Below, in pieces: positions 1 through 12,162 of a stretch of 64,000 nucleotides of DNA. Source of the DNA: Coenobita brevimanus (taxonomy: Eukaryota; Arthropoda; Malacostraca; Decapoda; Coenobitidae); contig CM064713.1 of NCBI GenBank assembly GCA_032717465.1, positions 9,396,950-9,460,949 of the forward strand. The letters run 5' to 3'. Below the pieces are notes generated by a model. That model did no database searches. It was not told where the DNA came from and saw only the letters and a program-made list of their open reading frames with translations. Position 1 is the first letter of the stretch; each line of letters starts with the position of its first letter. A program made the translations under genes and the position numbers.

Positions 1-2060
1 TAATGTGAAAAGAAAGTGAAAGTGAACCACGTAATCATCTGAAAAACATGGTGTGCTACACCTTACAACCCAGGTAGCGGCCACGTAATTCACCTACGGC
101 CGACGCGCATGTACTTGTTGAGGTGAAATATATTGTGTATCTCATATATTGATAGACTTGGTTATGTTTTGTGTGAAAAGACAGTGAAAAAGTGACCCAC
201 TGCTCGTAAGGAAGAGCACGTTTCGTTCACCTAGGTTAGCACAAGAGTAGCGACATGCAACACCAGGTTAGGAACAGGTGTTTACATTTTATTGTTGTAT
301 TATACTGTGCTTCTCATAAAGTGATAGATTTGGTTATGTGTTATGTGCAAATAACTTGAAGACCCACGTGCTCGTAAGGAGGAGAACGCCTCTTACACCT
401 GAGTCAGCAAAGAGGTAACGAAATGCAACGCAAGATACGTAATTGTAGATGGTGTGATATACTATGTATCTCATACAATGATGTATTTTATTTGTTTTTG
501 TGAAAAGAAAGTGAAAGTGAACCACGTGCTCCTCTAGAAATCGTCTGCTACACCTTACCAGCCAGGTATGAGCCAAGTAACTGACCTAAGTGGGACATGC
601 ATTTACATTTTTGGGGGTGAAATATACTGTGTATCTCATATACTGATAGATCAGGCTACGTATTATGTGGAAATAACGTGAAAGACTGAGCCTTGTGCTC
701 GTAATGAAGAGTGTGTCGTACACCTGAGCAAGCACAAAGGTAGCGAAATGCAACGCGAAGTTAGGAACACATGCATTTACATTTTATTGTTGAAATATAG
801 TGTGTATCTCATTAAGTGATAGATGTGGTTATGAATTATGTGAAAATAACGTGAAAGACTGACCCACGTGCTCATAAGAAAAAGAATGCCTCTTACACTT
901 GAGTCAGCACAAAGGCAGTGAAATCCAACGCGAGATCCATAATTGTAGATGGTGTGTTATACTGTGTACTTTATACAGTGATATATTTTATTATTTATGT
1001 GAAAAGAAAGTGAAAGTGAACCATGTGCTCCTCTAGAAATCATCATCTGCTGCACCTTACCAGGCAGGTGTGGGCCACGTAATTGACTAACGTAGGACGT
1101 GCATTTACATTTTTTCAGAGAAATATACTGTGTATCTCATATATTGATAGATTAGGCTACGTATTATGTGGAAATAACGTGAAAGACTGAGCCACGTGCT
1201 CGTCATGAAGTGTGTGTGTCATACACCTGAGCCAATACAAAGGTAGTGAAATGCAACGCGAGGTTAGGAACACGAGCATTTACATAAATACATTTGGGGG
1301 GTGAACTATACTGTTTCCCATGTATTGATATATTTGGCAATGTTTTATGTGAAAAAACAGTGAAAGACTGACATACTGCAGTGTGTTCTCGTAAGGGAAA
1401 CACGTCTGCTACACCTTAGTGCACAGGTAACGGCCTACAGAACACGTCCATTTACATGTTACTGGTGAAATGTTCTGTGTATCTCATAAAAATGATAGAT
1501 TTGGTTAAGTGTAGTGTGCAAAGAAAATGAAAGGGGTAACCACGTGCTAGTGGCCCATACCTGTGCACTAAGTCAGGTGTAGGAGACGATGTTTTTCAAG
1601 GACATACACGTATATCATGAACCCTTGCGTTGTGCCAGTGTTGAGCCAAGTTCTTGGCTGGCTGTGAATAAAATATCTTGACTCATACAAAGTGATAGAT
1701 TGGGTTATGTTTTATGTGCAAAGACAGTGAAAGACTGACCTACTGCAGCGTGTTCTCGTAAGGAAAACACCGCCTGCTACACCTTAGTGCAGAGGTAACG
1801 ACCTATGGAACATGTCCATTTATATTATGTTACTGATGAAATGTTCTGTGTATCTCATAAAAATGATAGATTTGGTATGTGTAATGTGCAAAGAAAATGA
1901 AATGGGTAACCACGTGCTAGTGGCCCCTACCTGTGCACTAAGTCAGGTGTAATAGACAATGTTTTTCAAGGTCATACACGTATATCATGAACCCTTGCGT
2001 TGTGCCAGTGTTGAGCCAAGTCCTTGGCTGGCTGTGAATAAAATATCTTACTCCTTTATT
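1..2060. repeat. Satellite-like tandem array, ~171-bp monomers with higher-order structure
   Basis: A core resembling TGTGTATCTCAT followed by a (G)ATAGATTTGG-like stretch recurs near 132, 306, 469, 629, 799, 960, 1127, 1305, 1472, 1668 and 1840, a mean spacing of about 171 bp. Neighbouring monomers differ, but every third monomer is alike (306 with 799, 469 with 960, 629 with 1127), so part of the array is a ~495-bp trimer. The last ~740 bp is instead a ~368-bp dimer present twice (1440-1680 and 1810-2050). A palindromic CACGTG recurs at 365, 523, 865, 1193, 1541 and 1911. No coding potential is seen. The left end of the array lies outside the window. Confidence 0.85.
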
Positions 2061-2165
2061 TCAGCTCACACCTCTATCACAGCATTGGACTGCCACAGGG
2101 TCCACAGTCCCTTCTGACAGCTATTTATTCTCCAGCAGGATTGCAATGACAGCAGTCTTGCATAA

Positions 2166-4445
2166 ATGAGATGCGGGTTGGCACCACACGAGTGGCATGA
2201 GATCCTCAATGAGGTAGAGTCGGAGAACAACACTGAGAGTGACCGTTCTGGGGTGGACGAGGTTGAGCTGACTCCATCCGGTCAGCAAGTGGAGCTGTCC
2301 CGCCATCTTCCTTCATGGGAGACCACACCGCCATCATTGGCCGGCTTCACCGGACAACCCTCCCCACCTCAAGGACCTGCCGGTCCCACCACTCGGTTCA
2401 CCGGCTCCCAATCTCCAGGCCCCTCTACCCCCCTTGGCGAGCCAGTATCATCAGAAGCCGGGCCATCATTTCTGCTATGCAGGATGCTATAGTGACATCC
2501 TCACTGGCCAGGCCAAAGAGACTGGTGTCCCCAGAGCCCTCTGTCTCGTCCTCGTCCTTGTCTTAGGCGTCCCCTCCTAGACAAGGGCGTCTTGGCCCGC
2601 TGCCTAGACACGGGGGACATCCAAAGGGTTGGAGGGCAGGCCGAAGGGTGTTGACAGGCCGACCCGCTGCCACCGACACCACCGCTGGTGAAGAGAATCC
2701 AGAGTGGAACAGTGGCCAGTTCACACCAAACCACGGGCCGTTCACTGGCTCCCCGGGGATCAAGGTGGATATTCCAACAACTGCCCTGCAGCTCTTCCAG
2801 CTCTTCTTCACATGGGAGTTGTTGTCATACCTCACCATGGAAACCAACTGGTACGCCACATTCCTGGGGACTCAGCTGGATGCCTGGTTCTCCTGCAATG
2901 AAGAGGAGATGGCCAAGTTCCTGAGGTTATACCTTTTCATGGGGGTCATGCACCTGCCGACCATCAGGCACTACTGGTGGAGCTCCGAGCTGCATGACTA
3001 CACTAGGGTCCAGTGGGCGATGAGTGGAAGGCACTTCAACGCCATCCTGAAGCACTTCCACGCCTTCAACTCGCTTGCCATTCCCTGGGACAACCAAGAT
3101 TGGCTCATCTGCATTTGTACGGTCGTGGAGTACCTCCTTCAGCGGTTCCAGTCAGCGTGCCTACCTGAGGAGCAGCTCAGCCTGGATGAGGGCTCTAGGG
3201 AGGGTGAAAGGGCCGGCTGTCCTTCCACATCTACAACCCTCAGAAGCTCAACACCTATTCCATCAAGATGTATATGCTGGCTTAGTCGTCCTCGGGCTAC
3301 ATCTGGAACCTCGAGGTTTACACGGGGGTGGAGCGTACCCTCCAGAACACCATGTTTGGCCTCATGGAACCATTGAAGGACCAGGGCTATAAGTTGTCCA
3401 TGGACAACTATTACAATTCTGTAGCCCTGTGCGAATGACTCTTCACCGCAGGATTTTATGTGTGTGGGACCGTACGGCTGCCTAGAGGAGCGCCACGTCT
3501 GCTGCAGGACATCACCAGGGCTAAGAGCCTGCCCGAGGGGGGCATAGCATACAGGCACAAGGACAATGTGCTAGTCCTACTGTGGAGGGACAAGCACATT
3601 GCGAACAAGGTGTCCACCTTCCACAATGCGGACACCATTCTGAAGAGGGTTCGAGGAAAGGTGCGGGATAATGACTGGCGGACAACCTATGTGGAGGTCA
3701 TTCACAAGCCCGTCATTGTGGAGGAGTACAACAGGTTTATGGGTGGGGTGGATCCTTTCGATCAGATGGTCCAGTACTACCCCATCCAATGCCAAACTGA
3801 CGAGTGGACAAAGAAGATCACATTCTGCTTCATCCAAATGGCACTGTTCAACATGTTTGCCTTGTTCAAGAAGTACAGACGCATGCAAGTAACTCTCCTG
3901 GAATTTGTGGAGCAGATCATCTACAATCTTCTGCATTTCCACGAAGAGGATTGGCCAGCATCTGGACACACACTCCACCACGCCCCAGACCTACCTACCC
4001 GGCAGCCTGCAGCAGCAGCAACTGGCACCCAGCAGCCACAACGACTAGTGCCAGGATTGGCCCAGCCACCACCAGCACCAGCACAGCCTGCAGGAGACCC
4101 CACACCAGCACTACCAGAAGCAGGGCCATCACAGGTGCCACCAGCACCACCTGCGGGAGGCCCATCATGGGTGCCAGAACCACCACCACCTCTAGTTGCT
4201 GGTCCATCGGGAGAACCCGTGCCTAGCTCCAGCACGACAGGACCACAGAGCACGAGGGTATCCATGCAAGCATCGCTGGGTCATCGACGATGACGTGAGG
4301 TTGGGCCACCACCGGGAAAGGATTCCTGACAAGAAGAGGTTCAAGTGTGCCTTGTGCTTCAAGTCGGGGATGAGGAAAGACACAAGGAACACGTGTCCTG
4401 TATGTGATGTGCTCTTTGCATGGGTAATTGTTTTGACTCGTGCCA
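2166..4445 (+). pseudogene. piggyBac-type (PGBD) DDD transposase, broken
   Basis: Cut-and-paste transposase of the piggyBac family, which inserts at TTAA. An acidic N-terminus rich in Glu/Ser starts at the ATG at 2166. The DDE_Tnp_1_7-like core runs from about 2648 with LSLDEG (first Asp), MDNYYNS (second Asp, near 3405) and GGVDPFDQM (third Asp, near 3750), so all three catalytic Asp are visible. A Cys-rich C-terminal zinc domain follows (CALC and CPVC, 4349-4410). The frame shifts between ~2490 and 2650, again between 3190 and 3214, and again between ~4240 and 4290. In-frame stops lie at 3283 (TAG) and 3436 (TGA). An unusual ~80-residue Pro/Ala/Gly linker (4005-4240) separates the core from the zinc domain. 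I could not find convincing terminal inverted repeats, so the limits of the element are unknown. Confidence 0.82.
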
Positions 4446-4472
4446 TACTGAGTGATACCTTCACCAATGGAG

Positions 4473-4474
<2 letters not shown>

Positions 4475-4560
<86 letters not shown>
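4475..4560. repeat. (AC)n microsatellite
   Basis: Uninterrupted AC dinucleotide run of about 43 units immediately after the transposase zinc domain. Long Thr-His or Cys-Val reading frames here are artefacts of the repeat. Confidence 0.97.
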
Positions 4561-4562
<2 letters not shown>

Positions 4563-5902
4563 ACAAAACTCCTCACCTCCCAACCGATGTGGTCCTGCAG
4601 GAAAATCATTGCCAGTGGAGAAGTATGTGATATTCTTTTTTTATTTATCTATGTACCCCTATTTATGTCAGTATATTTACATATACATATAGTTTGTTAT
4701 TTACATCAACACAAATGACAGGGAAATAAGTACAGCTTCAGTTTCAGTTGGTAGCAACGGGTTTAGTGTTCATGTGTGGTTTCTGAGAGGACTGAAAACA
4801 AAACAGAAGTAATTATATAAAACAGCTGTTTATATAAAACCAAACAAAGCATAGCTAGCAAGCATAAAAGTGTTAGCGCGCTACGGGAAACTAGCATAAG
4901 TGAGCGCGGCTGATAGTGGGTCAGTGCGCGGCAAAATACGCCATAGTTTTTCTGCATTTTTCGCAAAAACTATGAGGCCTAGGATCACCGTTCTTTTCTA
5001 AGAAGAAAGAGAAGGAAATTGTGCATAGGATGATGAAATAAAAACATAACGGTGCCACTGGAAGTTCTTCGCAAACTCTCCCTGAATAAAAAAGTTGTTT
5101 TCTGTCGAAAACGGGTTTTACTTTTTATTTACTCGAGGACAATACCTCGTATTGAACTGGGACCTGACCCATTCGAAAGCTAATACAATTCTCTTTCGAT
5201 TAATGGTATAACATGTAGAGACTGATGGTGTTGAGAAGTGAAATCTATGATCCTGAATGTTTATTCTGAGTGCCCTAATGTACGTATACTGTTTTTTTTT
5301 TTTTTTTTTTTTTGCTTATCTGTAGAACAAACATCGGCGAATAGGAATATGTGGGTTTTGTGGCAAAATAATTATGTTTGAGTGGTGAAAATCAGCCGAG
5401 AATAGACATTTTTGGAGCGCGTGCCAGTGGGGAAGGAGGGGAGAAAAGTCTGCATATCAGAGCCGGGAAAACTTAAAAACTTATCCATGCGCGAAAGGTT
5501 TAATGTACTCAAGGAGCCTCGGACCAGGACTGACCAAAAGCTGATGACTAAGAACCGAACCACGGAGCTCTATGGTACCGTACCGAGAGGCTTTCTCATT
5601 GGTAGCACCACGTAGGTTGTGTAACCACCACCAAGGGCCCAGGGTGGCGCTGATGTTGTTTATCTACACCACCAATGCTCACGTCTTTCAGCTGATGAAT
5701 TTGGAAAGCGTAGTGCCATGGCCAACTGCTTGGCATATGTAAACAACAACGAAACAGAAACAGCAAGCTAAGAACAGTGATCCCATTGCATTACATTTGT
5801 TGAGGTGACGAGTGCATATGTTTCTATGTGGCAGCCAAAGATACATGCTCGCTGCGAAGATAGCCTCTCCACATTATAGAGCTCAGTGGAATGAACAAAG
5901 GA
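4561..5902. other. No gene recognised; one perfect hairpin and a T homopolymer
   Basis: No frame in this stretch resembles a known protein. It contains a perfect 10-bp inverted repeat, CATAGTTTTT at 4942-4951 and AAAAACTATG at 4965-4974, with a 13-base loop, and a run of 22 T at 5292-5313. The part from about 5570 may be 5' untranslated sequence of the adjacent RTE-1 copy, but its start is not marked by anything visible. Confidence 0.6.
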
Positions 5903-8828
5903 CATGGTACGGATCACAACATGGAATGTAAGGGGTGCAAATGATGAGGTGAAAGAGAGACAGAGATTGTCCAGGTGCTTAAGGGTGGGAAAATAGATGT
6001 ATATGGATTAACTGAAACTAAATGAGGAGGTGAGAGTGTGAGAGAATGGGAGTATGGATGGGGTATATGCACGACAGTAGATGAGAATGAGAGGGCAAAA
6101 GAAGGGGTGTGTATTGTTGTGAGTAACAGTTGGAAAGAGAATATAGGAGAGTATGATTCAGTTGGCAGAAGGATTGTGTGGGTAAGATTGAAAGTTGGAC
6201 TACAAATGTGGGCGATTGTGTGAGTGTATGTGCCAACGCAAGATTGTACAAGCAGAGTGAGAGAAGAGTTCTGGACAAATATGGAACTATTCTTGGAAAA
6301 GTTTGAAAGGAAATGTTTGAAAGAAATGAGAGAGTGTTTTTGAGTGGAGATATGAATCGAAAAGTAGGGAATGTAAAGGTGGATGGAGTAGTTGGTGAGT
6401 GGGGTGTGGCACGAGAGATGGATGAGAATGGCAGTGTTTTAGTGGACATTTGTGCCAGGAGGGGGTTGGTGATAGTCAGTGCCATCTTCAGGCACAAAGT
6501 GATCCATAGCTATTCGTGGTGAGTGATGAGAAGGGTGGGTGGTGAACCGAATGAATGGAAGGCAATGATTGATTATATGTGTGTGAATGATAGGATAAGA
6601 AAGTGGATGCAAGAGCATATAGAGGTTGGTGGAGTTTCTGACCACCACTTGGTGGTGGTGAGAATCAAGGTCCAAATGAAATGAAGAAGTAGAAGAAAGG
6701 AAGGACAAGAGGAAGTAGTGCATACATAGAGGATGGAAAGGTTTCAAGAGGATGGGAAAAAAAGCATAATATAAGAGAGCAGTGGAGGAGCGATCGGGTA
6801 AATATGGATTGGTGCAGGTGGGGGACGTGGAAAGTGTGTGCAAGATATTCACAGAAGAAATCTGTGCAGCATGTGAGGTGGTGTGTGGGGTGAAGAGAAG
6901 TTGAAAGGGAGAGCAGGGAACAGCATGGAGGAAGGAAGAGGTGAGACAGGCTGTGGCACAAAAGAAGACACCATATAGTGAGTGGATGAGAAACAGGGGC
7001 GTGGAAGAAGTTGAGAGACGGAAGAGTTATATGTGGAGAGGAAGAATGAGGTGAAAAGATTAATAAGAGAGAATAGGAAAAGAATGGATGAGGAATTTGG
7101 AAGGAATTTAAGTGTAAAGTGAAGGGGATGTAAGAAAATGTTCTGGAAAGAGGTAAAGAGAGTAAGACAGGGTGTCAAAGAAGTTAGTCAGGGAGTGAAA
7201 GATGAAAGTGGTAGATTACTAGTGGAGAAGGGAGAAAAAGTGAGTAGATGGAGAGAACACTTTAAGGAATTTTGGGACATAGAGAATGAAAGTAATGCGA
7301 GAATAAGTGGCTGGGTAATGGCTGGGAGACGGAGGGATGTTAGAAGAGAAGAAGAAATCAGAAGGGTGGAAGTTGTGGAAGCAATGAAGCAAGTCAAAAT
7401 GGGGAAAGCCCCAGGAATTGATGGAGCGTGTGGTGAAATGCTGAAGCATGGGGGAGAGATAGTAGTAGAAAGGATGTGGAATATGTGCAGATTGGCCTGG
7501 GAGGAAGATAGAGTCCTGGAGGATTGGAAGTCATGTATAATTATTCCCCTGTGCAAAGCGAAAGGGGAAAAAGAAGCATGTGGTAATCATAGTGGCATTT
7601 GTCTTCTTAGTGTAATAGGAAAAGTGTATGATAGGATACTGATTGACAGAGTTAGGGAGGTAAGAGATGAATTGCTTGGAGAAGGACAGGGAGGTTTTAG
7701 GAATGGAAGAGGTTGTGTAGATTAGATATTCATTTTTAGATCTTTAGTGTAAAAGTTTCTAGAGAAGGGAAAGAAGTTGTATGTGGCCTTCACAGATTTG
7801 GAGAAAGCATATGACAGGGTGGATAGTCAAGGATTGTGGAAAGTGTTAAGAATATATGGAGTAAATGGGAAGTTGTTGAAGGACGTGACGAGTATGTATG
7901 AGGGTCCTAAGGCTACAGTGTGTGTGCGCATAGTGAACTGAGTGAATTTTTCTACTTGAAGGTTGGCTTGAAACAGGGATGTGTCATGTCCCCATGGTTG
8001 TTCAATCTGTACATAGATGGGGTTATAAAAGAGATACAAGGTAGGGTAGTGGATGTTGAAGCGGCCCTAATGGGAGAGGGCAGTGTTTGGAAACTCCCTG
8101 TACTGTTGCTTGCAGATGATACTGTGTTGTTAAGTGAAGACGAAGGGGAGCTGCAAGGCGTGCTGGATGACTTTGGGAGAGTCTCTAAGAAACAGAATAT
8201 AAAGGTGAATGTAGGGAAGTGTAAAGTTATGGTCTTCGAGAGAAGTGAAGTCAGTGAATGTACAGTGAAGTTGGATGATGAGGAAATGGAAAATTTGAGT
8301 GCATTTAAGTACTTGGGTAGTGTGATCTGTAAAGACTGAAAATTAGAGGGTGGTGCTTGAAAAGGTACTACAAGGAAGAAGGGTTGCTGGTTCCTTGAAA
8401 GCAGCGATAAGAAACAAGGAAGTGAGCACGGAAATGAAAAAGTTACTACATGACAGTATCGTGATACCAACACTGATGCATGGAAGTGAAGCTTGAACCT
8501 TGTTGGAGGGACAGAAGTCAAGAGTGAGAGCAATGGAAATGAGTTATTAAAGAAGAGCATGTGGAGTCACATGGAGAGACTGACGAATAAGGAAGAGAAG
8601 GAGCATTGTGATGTGGTCATGTGGAGAGGATGGAAAGCGATAGACTGACGAGGAGAGTGTATGTGAGTGAGGTGGAGACCAAGGATGATATGGACGGATG
8701 GAGTGAAGAGGTTTAAGAGAGAGGGTGTGTGAACTGGAGCAGGGCAGTGAAACAGCGTTGGACAGAGCGACATGGAGGCGATTTGTTTGTTCCTGGATTA
8801 AGGCGTTTGGCAATAGACAGATAAAATA
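5903..8828 (+). mobile_element. RTE-1 LINE copy A, near full length, decayed
   Basis: Non-LTR retrotransposon encoding an AP-like endonuclease (EEP) and reverse transcriptase (RT) that copies its RNA at a nicked target. The ATG at 5903 opens the EEP start (ITTWNVRG, then GLTETK). SGDMNRKVGN lies near 6345 and SDHHLVV near 6640. The RT carries [13 protein letters not shown] (7400), GGFRNGRGCVD (7690), [10 protein letters not shown] (7795), [14 protein letters not shown] (7967) and LLADDTVLL (8105), where the first residue of FADD is changed. Many stops and frameshifts break it, for example a TGA after GLTETK. The 3' end reads GGCGTTTGGCAATAGACAGATA, slightly different from the other copies. 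It is the only copy that keeps the endonuclease N-terminus. Confidence 0.88.
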
Positions 8829-8835
8829 TACTCAA

Positions 8836-9705
8836 ATGTATAAGGAATGGTATCCAAATTTTTTGAGATAAAAGACTATATCATAGAAAATGAGCCTCAT
8901 ATTATTTGTTTAACAGAAACAAGATGAAACTGAAGGATATCAAACAACTCTCTAAATCTGGATGAGTACAGTATTTGGAGAGGAAACAGAAATAAAAGAA
9001 AAAAAAAGGAGAAGGGGTTACGATAATAACAGAGAAAATACTCCAAGTAAAAGAGATAGAAATAGACATACACTCACAAGTAGAATTAGTTGCATTAAAG
9101 ATTAATACATCAGAAGGGATAATGTTGTGGCAGATTTATATATGCCACCCAAGACAAACACATGGGATAGAGGTGAATATGAAGATCTGGCAGAAAGGAC
9201 AATATAAAGTTTAAGAACCCTTCTATGCAGAATGGAGGAAAAATCTGAAAAAATTATACTAACGGGAGTTTTTAACACAAATATAAACTGAAATACTCTA
9301 GATGTAAAAACCATGAAAGTTGTTGAGATCAAAAGATTTGGATGTTATACAGGATGTTTTTCTGACACAACATGTAAAGGAGAACATTATAAAAACAGGA
9401 CCAGAACACCTTTCATTACTAGATCTCATATTAACTGGGAAAGAAAATGAAACTGACAATATAATCTGTCACCCCTCATTCAGCAAAAGTGACCATGCAG
9501 TACTAGATTACAATTTCAGGATAGCATATGATATTGTTCGAGGTAATGGATATTACAAAAAGAGGCTAAACTTCAAAAAGGGCAACTATCACGACCTAAA
9601 GAAGTACTTCAACGATATAGATTGGGAAAAGGAGCTAAGAGGACAGGATATAAATGTTATATATAAAAAATTCTTTGAAATTTACGAAACAGGACACCAT
9701 AATTA
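8836..9705 (+). pseudogene. LINE-L piece 1: endonuclease domain
   Basis: 5' portion of a second LINE family (LINE-L), starting directly after the tail of RTE-1 copy A. The conceptual frame reads an EEP domain: PHIICLTETR near 8905, TGVFNTNIN (equivalent to GDFN with Asp changed to Val) near 9260, LLDLILTGKENE near 9420 and KSDHAVLDYNF near 9488. The frame from 9320 to 9706 is open. It stops where the jockey-like LINE-J is inserted, and later pieces of the same element resume at about 15,000 and onward. Clade assignment is uncertain; it belongs to the CR1/L2/jockey side of the LINE tree and has no RNase H. Confidence 0.72.
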
Positions 9706-10864
9706 AGAGGAGTATATTGTAGCACCAAGAGGAGTAGACTTTAGCACTAGTCGAGCAGGGCAGTACTCCCAAGGTTGATGGAATTCTGATGACAGTGAGA
9801 GCTGGAGCTCCCATTTCATCAGTCCTCGGGACTAGTTCCAGACCATCCGCCTTTGCTGAACTTTTTCAGTGTTTCAGTAACACAGAGAGTAGGCCAGTAT
9901 GCTGTCCAATACAAGTTTCTCTGTCAACACCAAACTACATGCGCAGTACACACTACGCTTCCTTTTCATAATTATAAAAAGAAAATGGCGGTATTCAAAG
10001 AAGCCTCGGAGTCCCCGGGGGGGGGGGGACCATAAATATCCCCACCATCTGCCCCTCTCCCGATGGCAACTCAGCGAGATGCCTGGAACCACCGTGACTC
10101 ACTTCTTCACATCTGCAACAATCGTGGCCTTTCCTCTAACTTCCGCTCTGTTGAGTACCACCTCTCCTCTAAACCTTGCCTTCTCTTCCTGACTGAGACA
10201 GAGCTGTCTGAGGTAACTGACAGTAAACCCTTTTCTGTATCCTCCTACTTTTTTTTAATACTCATTTCAAAGCCAAAGGTGGTTGTTGTGTATATGTACG
10301 CAACAACTTATGTTGCTCTCGTGTTCCTGAACTTGATTCTTCTAATTTCTCTGCTCTCTGGCTTCGGCTTTCCTGTCATTCTCTGACTAAATATTTCTCC
10401 ACTGTTTACTTATCCCCCAATTGTACTGACTATGAAAAATTCTTCGACTATCTTACTTCTATGATGGAACACATTCTGTCCATTTCTCTCTTCTCTGAAA
10501 TCTCCATTCTAGGAGATTTCAATGCTCACCACCACCTTCGGCTCTGCTCTCCTTTCACTGATCCACCTGGTGAACAAGCCTACATCTTTTCCATCTTTTA
10601 AGACCTAGTGCAGCTTGTACAGTATCCTACCTGTATCCCTGACAACCTTGGATAGAGCTCCAACATAACTGACCTCTTCCTTACTAGTAATCCTTCTGCT
10701 TATGCTGTTAATCCTTCCTCTTTGTTGGGCTCCTCCGATTACAGCCTTATTACCTTAACCTGTCCTATTGCTCCGGTACAACCTGTGGACCCTCCAAAGA
10801 AACATCGATTGTGGTACTTTGGAGCTGCGGATTGCGAAGCCCTCAGGCGGTACTTCTTTGATTT
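9706..10864 (+). pseudogene. LINE-J (jockey-like) 5' part: 5'UTR and endonuclease
   Basis: A jockey/CR1-group LINE inserted into LINE-L. After ~350 bp of leader that includes a G homopolymer (10,016-10,028), the endonuclease frame begins near 10,063 (AWNHRDSLLHICNNRGLSSNF, with frame breaks), then FLTETELSE near 10,190, ILGDFNAHHH near 10,508 and [11 protein letters not shown] near 10,726. The usual SDH is SDY here, so the catalytic His is lost. The coding homology stops at about 10,864, at the start of an LTR-like block, and resumes near 12,895 with ~20 residues missing. ATAATT occurs on both outer sides of LINE-J (about 9702 and 14,985) and may be its target duplication. Confidence 0.75.
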
Positions 10865-10949
10865 TGTAATGACGAAAAATTTAGTCACCAGTGTAACGCA
10901 AGAGATTTTTTTATACCACCAGCGTAAAGCCGAGAATTTTAGCGATTAT

Positions 10950-11215
10950 GGAGAGTGGGGTAGTGTGATCTTATCTGAGAATTTTAGAAATTAAAAGAAA
11001 CAGGGTAATGTGATCTTATTTGAGGATTTAGAGATTAAGCGGAATAGGCAGCGTGATCTTATTTGAGAATTTATGGAGAATGAGGTAGCGTGATCTTGTA
11101 AGAGTTAATGGGAAATGTGGTAGCGTGATCTTATTAGAGGCTTTGTGGGAAATGTGGTAGCGTGATCTTATTAGAGGGCTTATGGGAAATGTGGAAGTAT
11201 GATCTTATTTGAGAG
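10950..11215. repeat. Minisatellite, ~40-bp units with GATCTTATT core
   Basis: The core GTGATCTTATTTGAG recurs near 10,966, 11,009, 11,054, 11,092, 11,126, 11,163 and 11,199, separated by 34-45 bp, each usually followed by TTTATGGGAAATGTGGTAGC. Seven imperfect units lie inside the LTR-like block. Confidence 0.85.
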
Positions 11216-11439
11216 GGCGTGAGTAGTTAGTTATAGCACACCTTGCGGGCCACTCAATCTTGTCTGTACCACTCCTTAAAGGATAGCAAAACTCGAACTC
11301 GAATTAACTTAACCTAAGATTTACTAAGCATTAAGACTGAGACAGATTACTCTTCAAACTTTGAATGGACCCAAATGAAATAATAATGAGGATCTACATC
11401 ACTAAAAATATGAAACTTTACAAGCCAAAATAATATTGA

Positions 11440-11605
11440 AAGAATACTGATACTCATAGATATATTAATTCCCTGGTCACAGTTGGACTGTCGGGAAGAT
11501 TCAAAGAATACTGATACACATGGATGTATTAATCTCGTGGTCAAAGTTGGACTCTCGGGAAAATTCAAAGAAATATTGATACCATCAAGGTATTCTCGAT
11601 TAAAC
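11440..11605. repeat. ~72-bp tandem repeat, two and a partial copy
   Basis: The unit 'AGAATACTGATAC...TTAAT...TGGTC...GTTGGACT.TCGGGAA' occurs at about 11,449 and 11,507, with a partial third copy near 11,570. It is non-coding and part of the LTR-like block. Confidence 0.75.
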
Positions 11606-12153
11606 TCGTATAACTTAAGAATCATGTGCAGTAAAGTCACAGTAATTATATGAACAGTGTTCAAATGGACTGTAATCAAAATGGACCAGCCGATATATTC
11701 GTTACTTAAGCTACATGAGCTAGGAAAAAAGGAGGGGGAGGGGGTAATTTAGTGCGTGGCATTTGGCAGTGACTTGAACGGACGATCACTGTAACGATGG
11801 AGAGAGAAGCAGTGTCTCATTCTTCAGTACAAGAAGGATCAAGGGAAAAATCACAAATTTAACTTACATATATGAGGACTTATCATACGAGGGAGGAGGG
11901 GGTGAGAGTTCGGGCACTAACCTGTAACGATGGAGAGACAAGCGGCGTCTCATTGCTTGGCGCGTTCGTTCGTTCGTTCAAAGATTCCCTGCACCTATAG
12001 TGCAGGCCGGGCCATACATTAGCCCGGTCAGTGGGGTATGGGCTGGTTAAAAAACAGTAAGGGGGGAGGACAGGACCTGGGGATTGCCCAGCACACACGT
12101 CCTGTCTCCTGGCTAGCTTTGTGGTGTGTGTGCTTGGCGCGTCTCTCCCAGCC

Positions 12154-12162
12154 TTTTATAAG
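12154..12162 (+). promoter_or_regulatory. Candidate TATA box of the LTR-like block
   Basis: TTTTATAAG follows the GC-richer stretch GGCGCGTCTCTCCCAGCC and precedes a possible initiator TCAACA ~8 bases downstream. The arrangement fits an arthropod LTR core promoter. It is an inference only. Confidence 0.3.

Noticed and set aside
4192..4630. Thr-His and Cys-Val repeat frames across the AC run
   Set aside because: Products of the microsatellite; only the Cys-rich stretch before it (4349-4410) is part of the transposase.
5412..5615. 67-codon basic frame (+)
   Set aside because: No family resemblance, no splice or promoter context; probably chance.
10950..11215. Regular short repeats resembling a CRISPR array
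   Set aside because: Unit spacing varies (34-45 bp), the sequence between cores is itself repeated, and the context is a eukaryotic retrotransposon.
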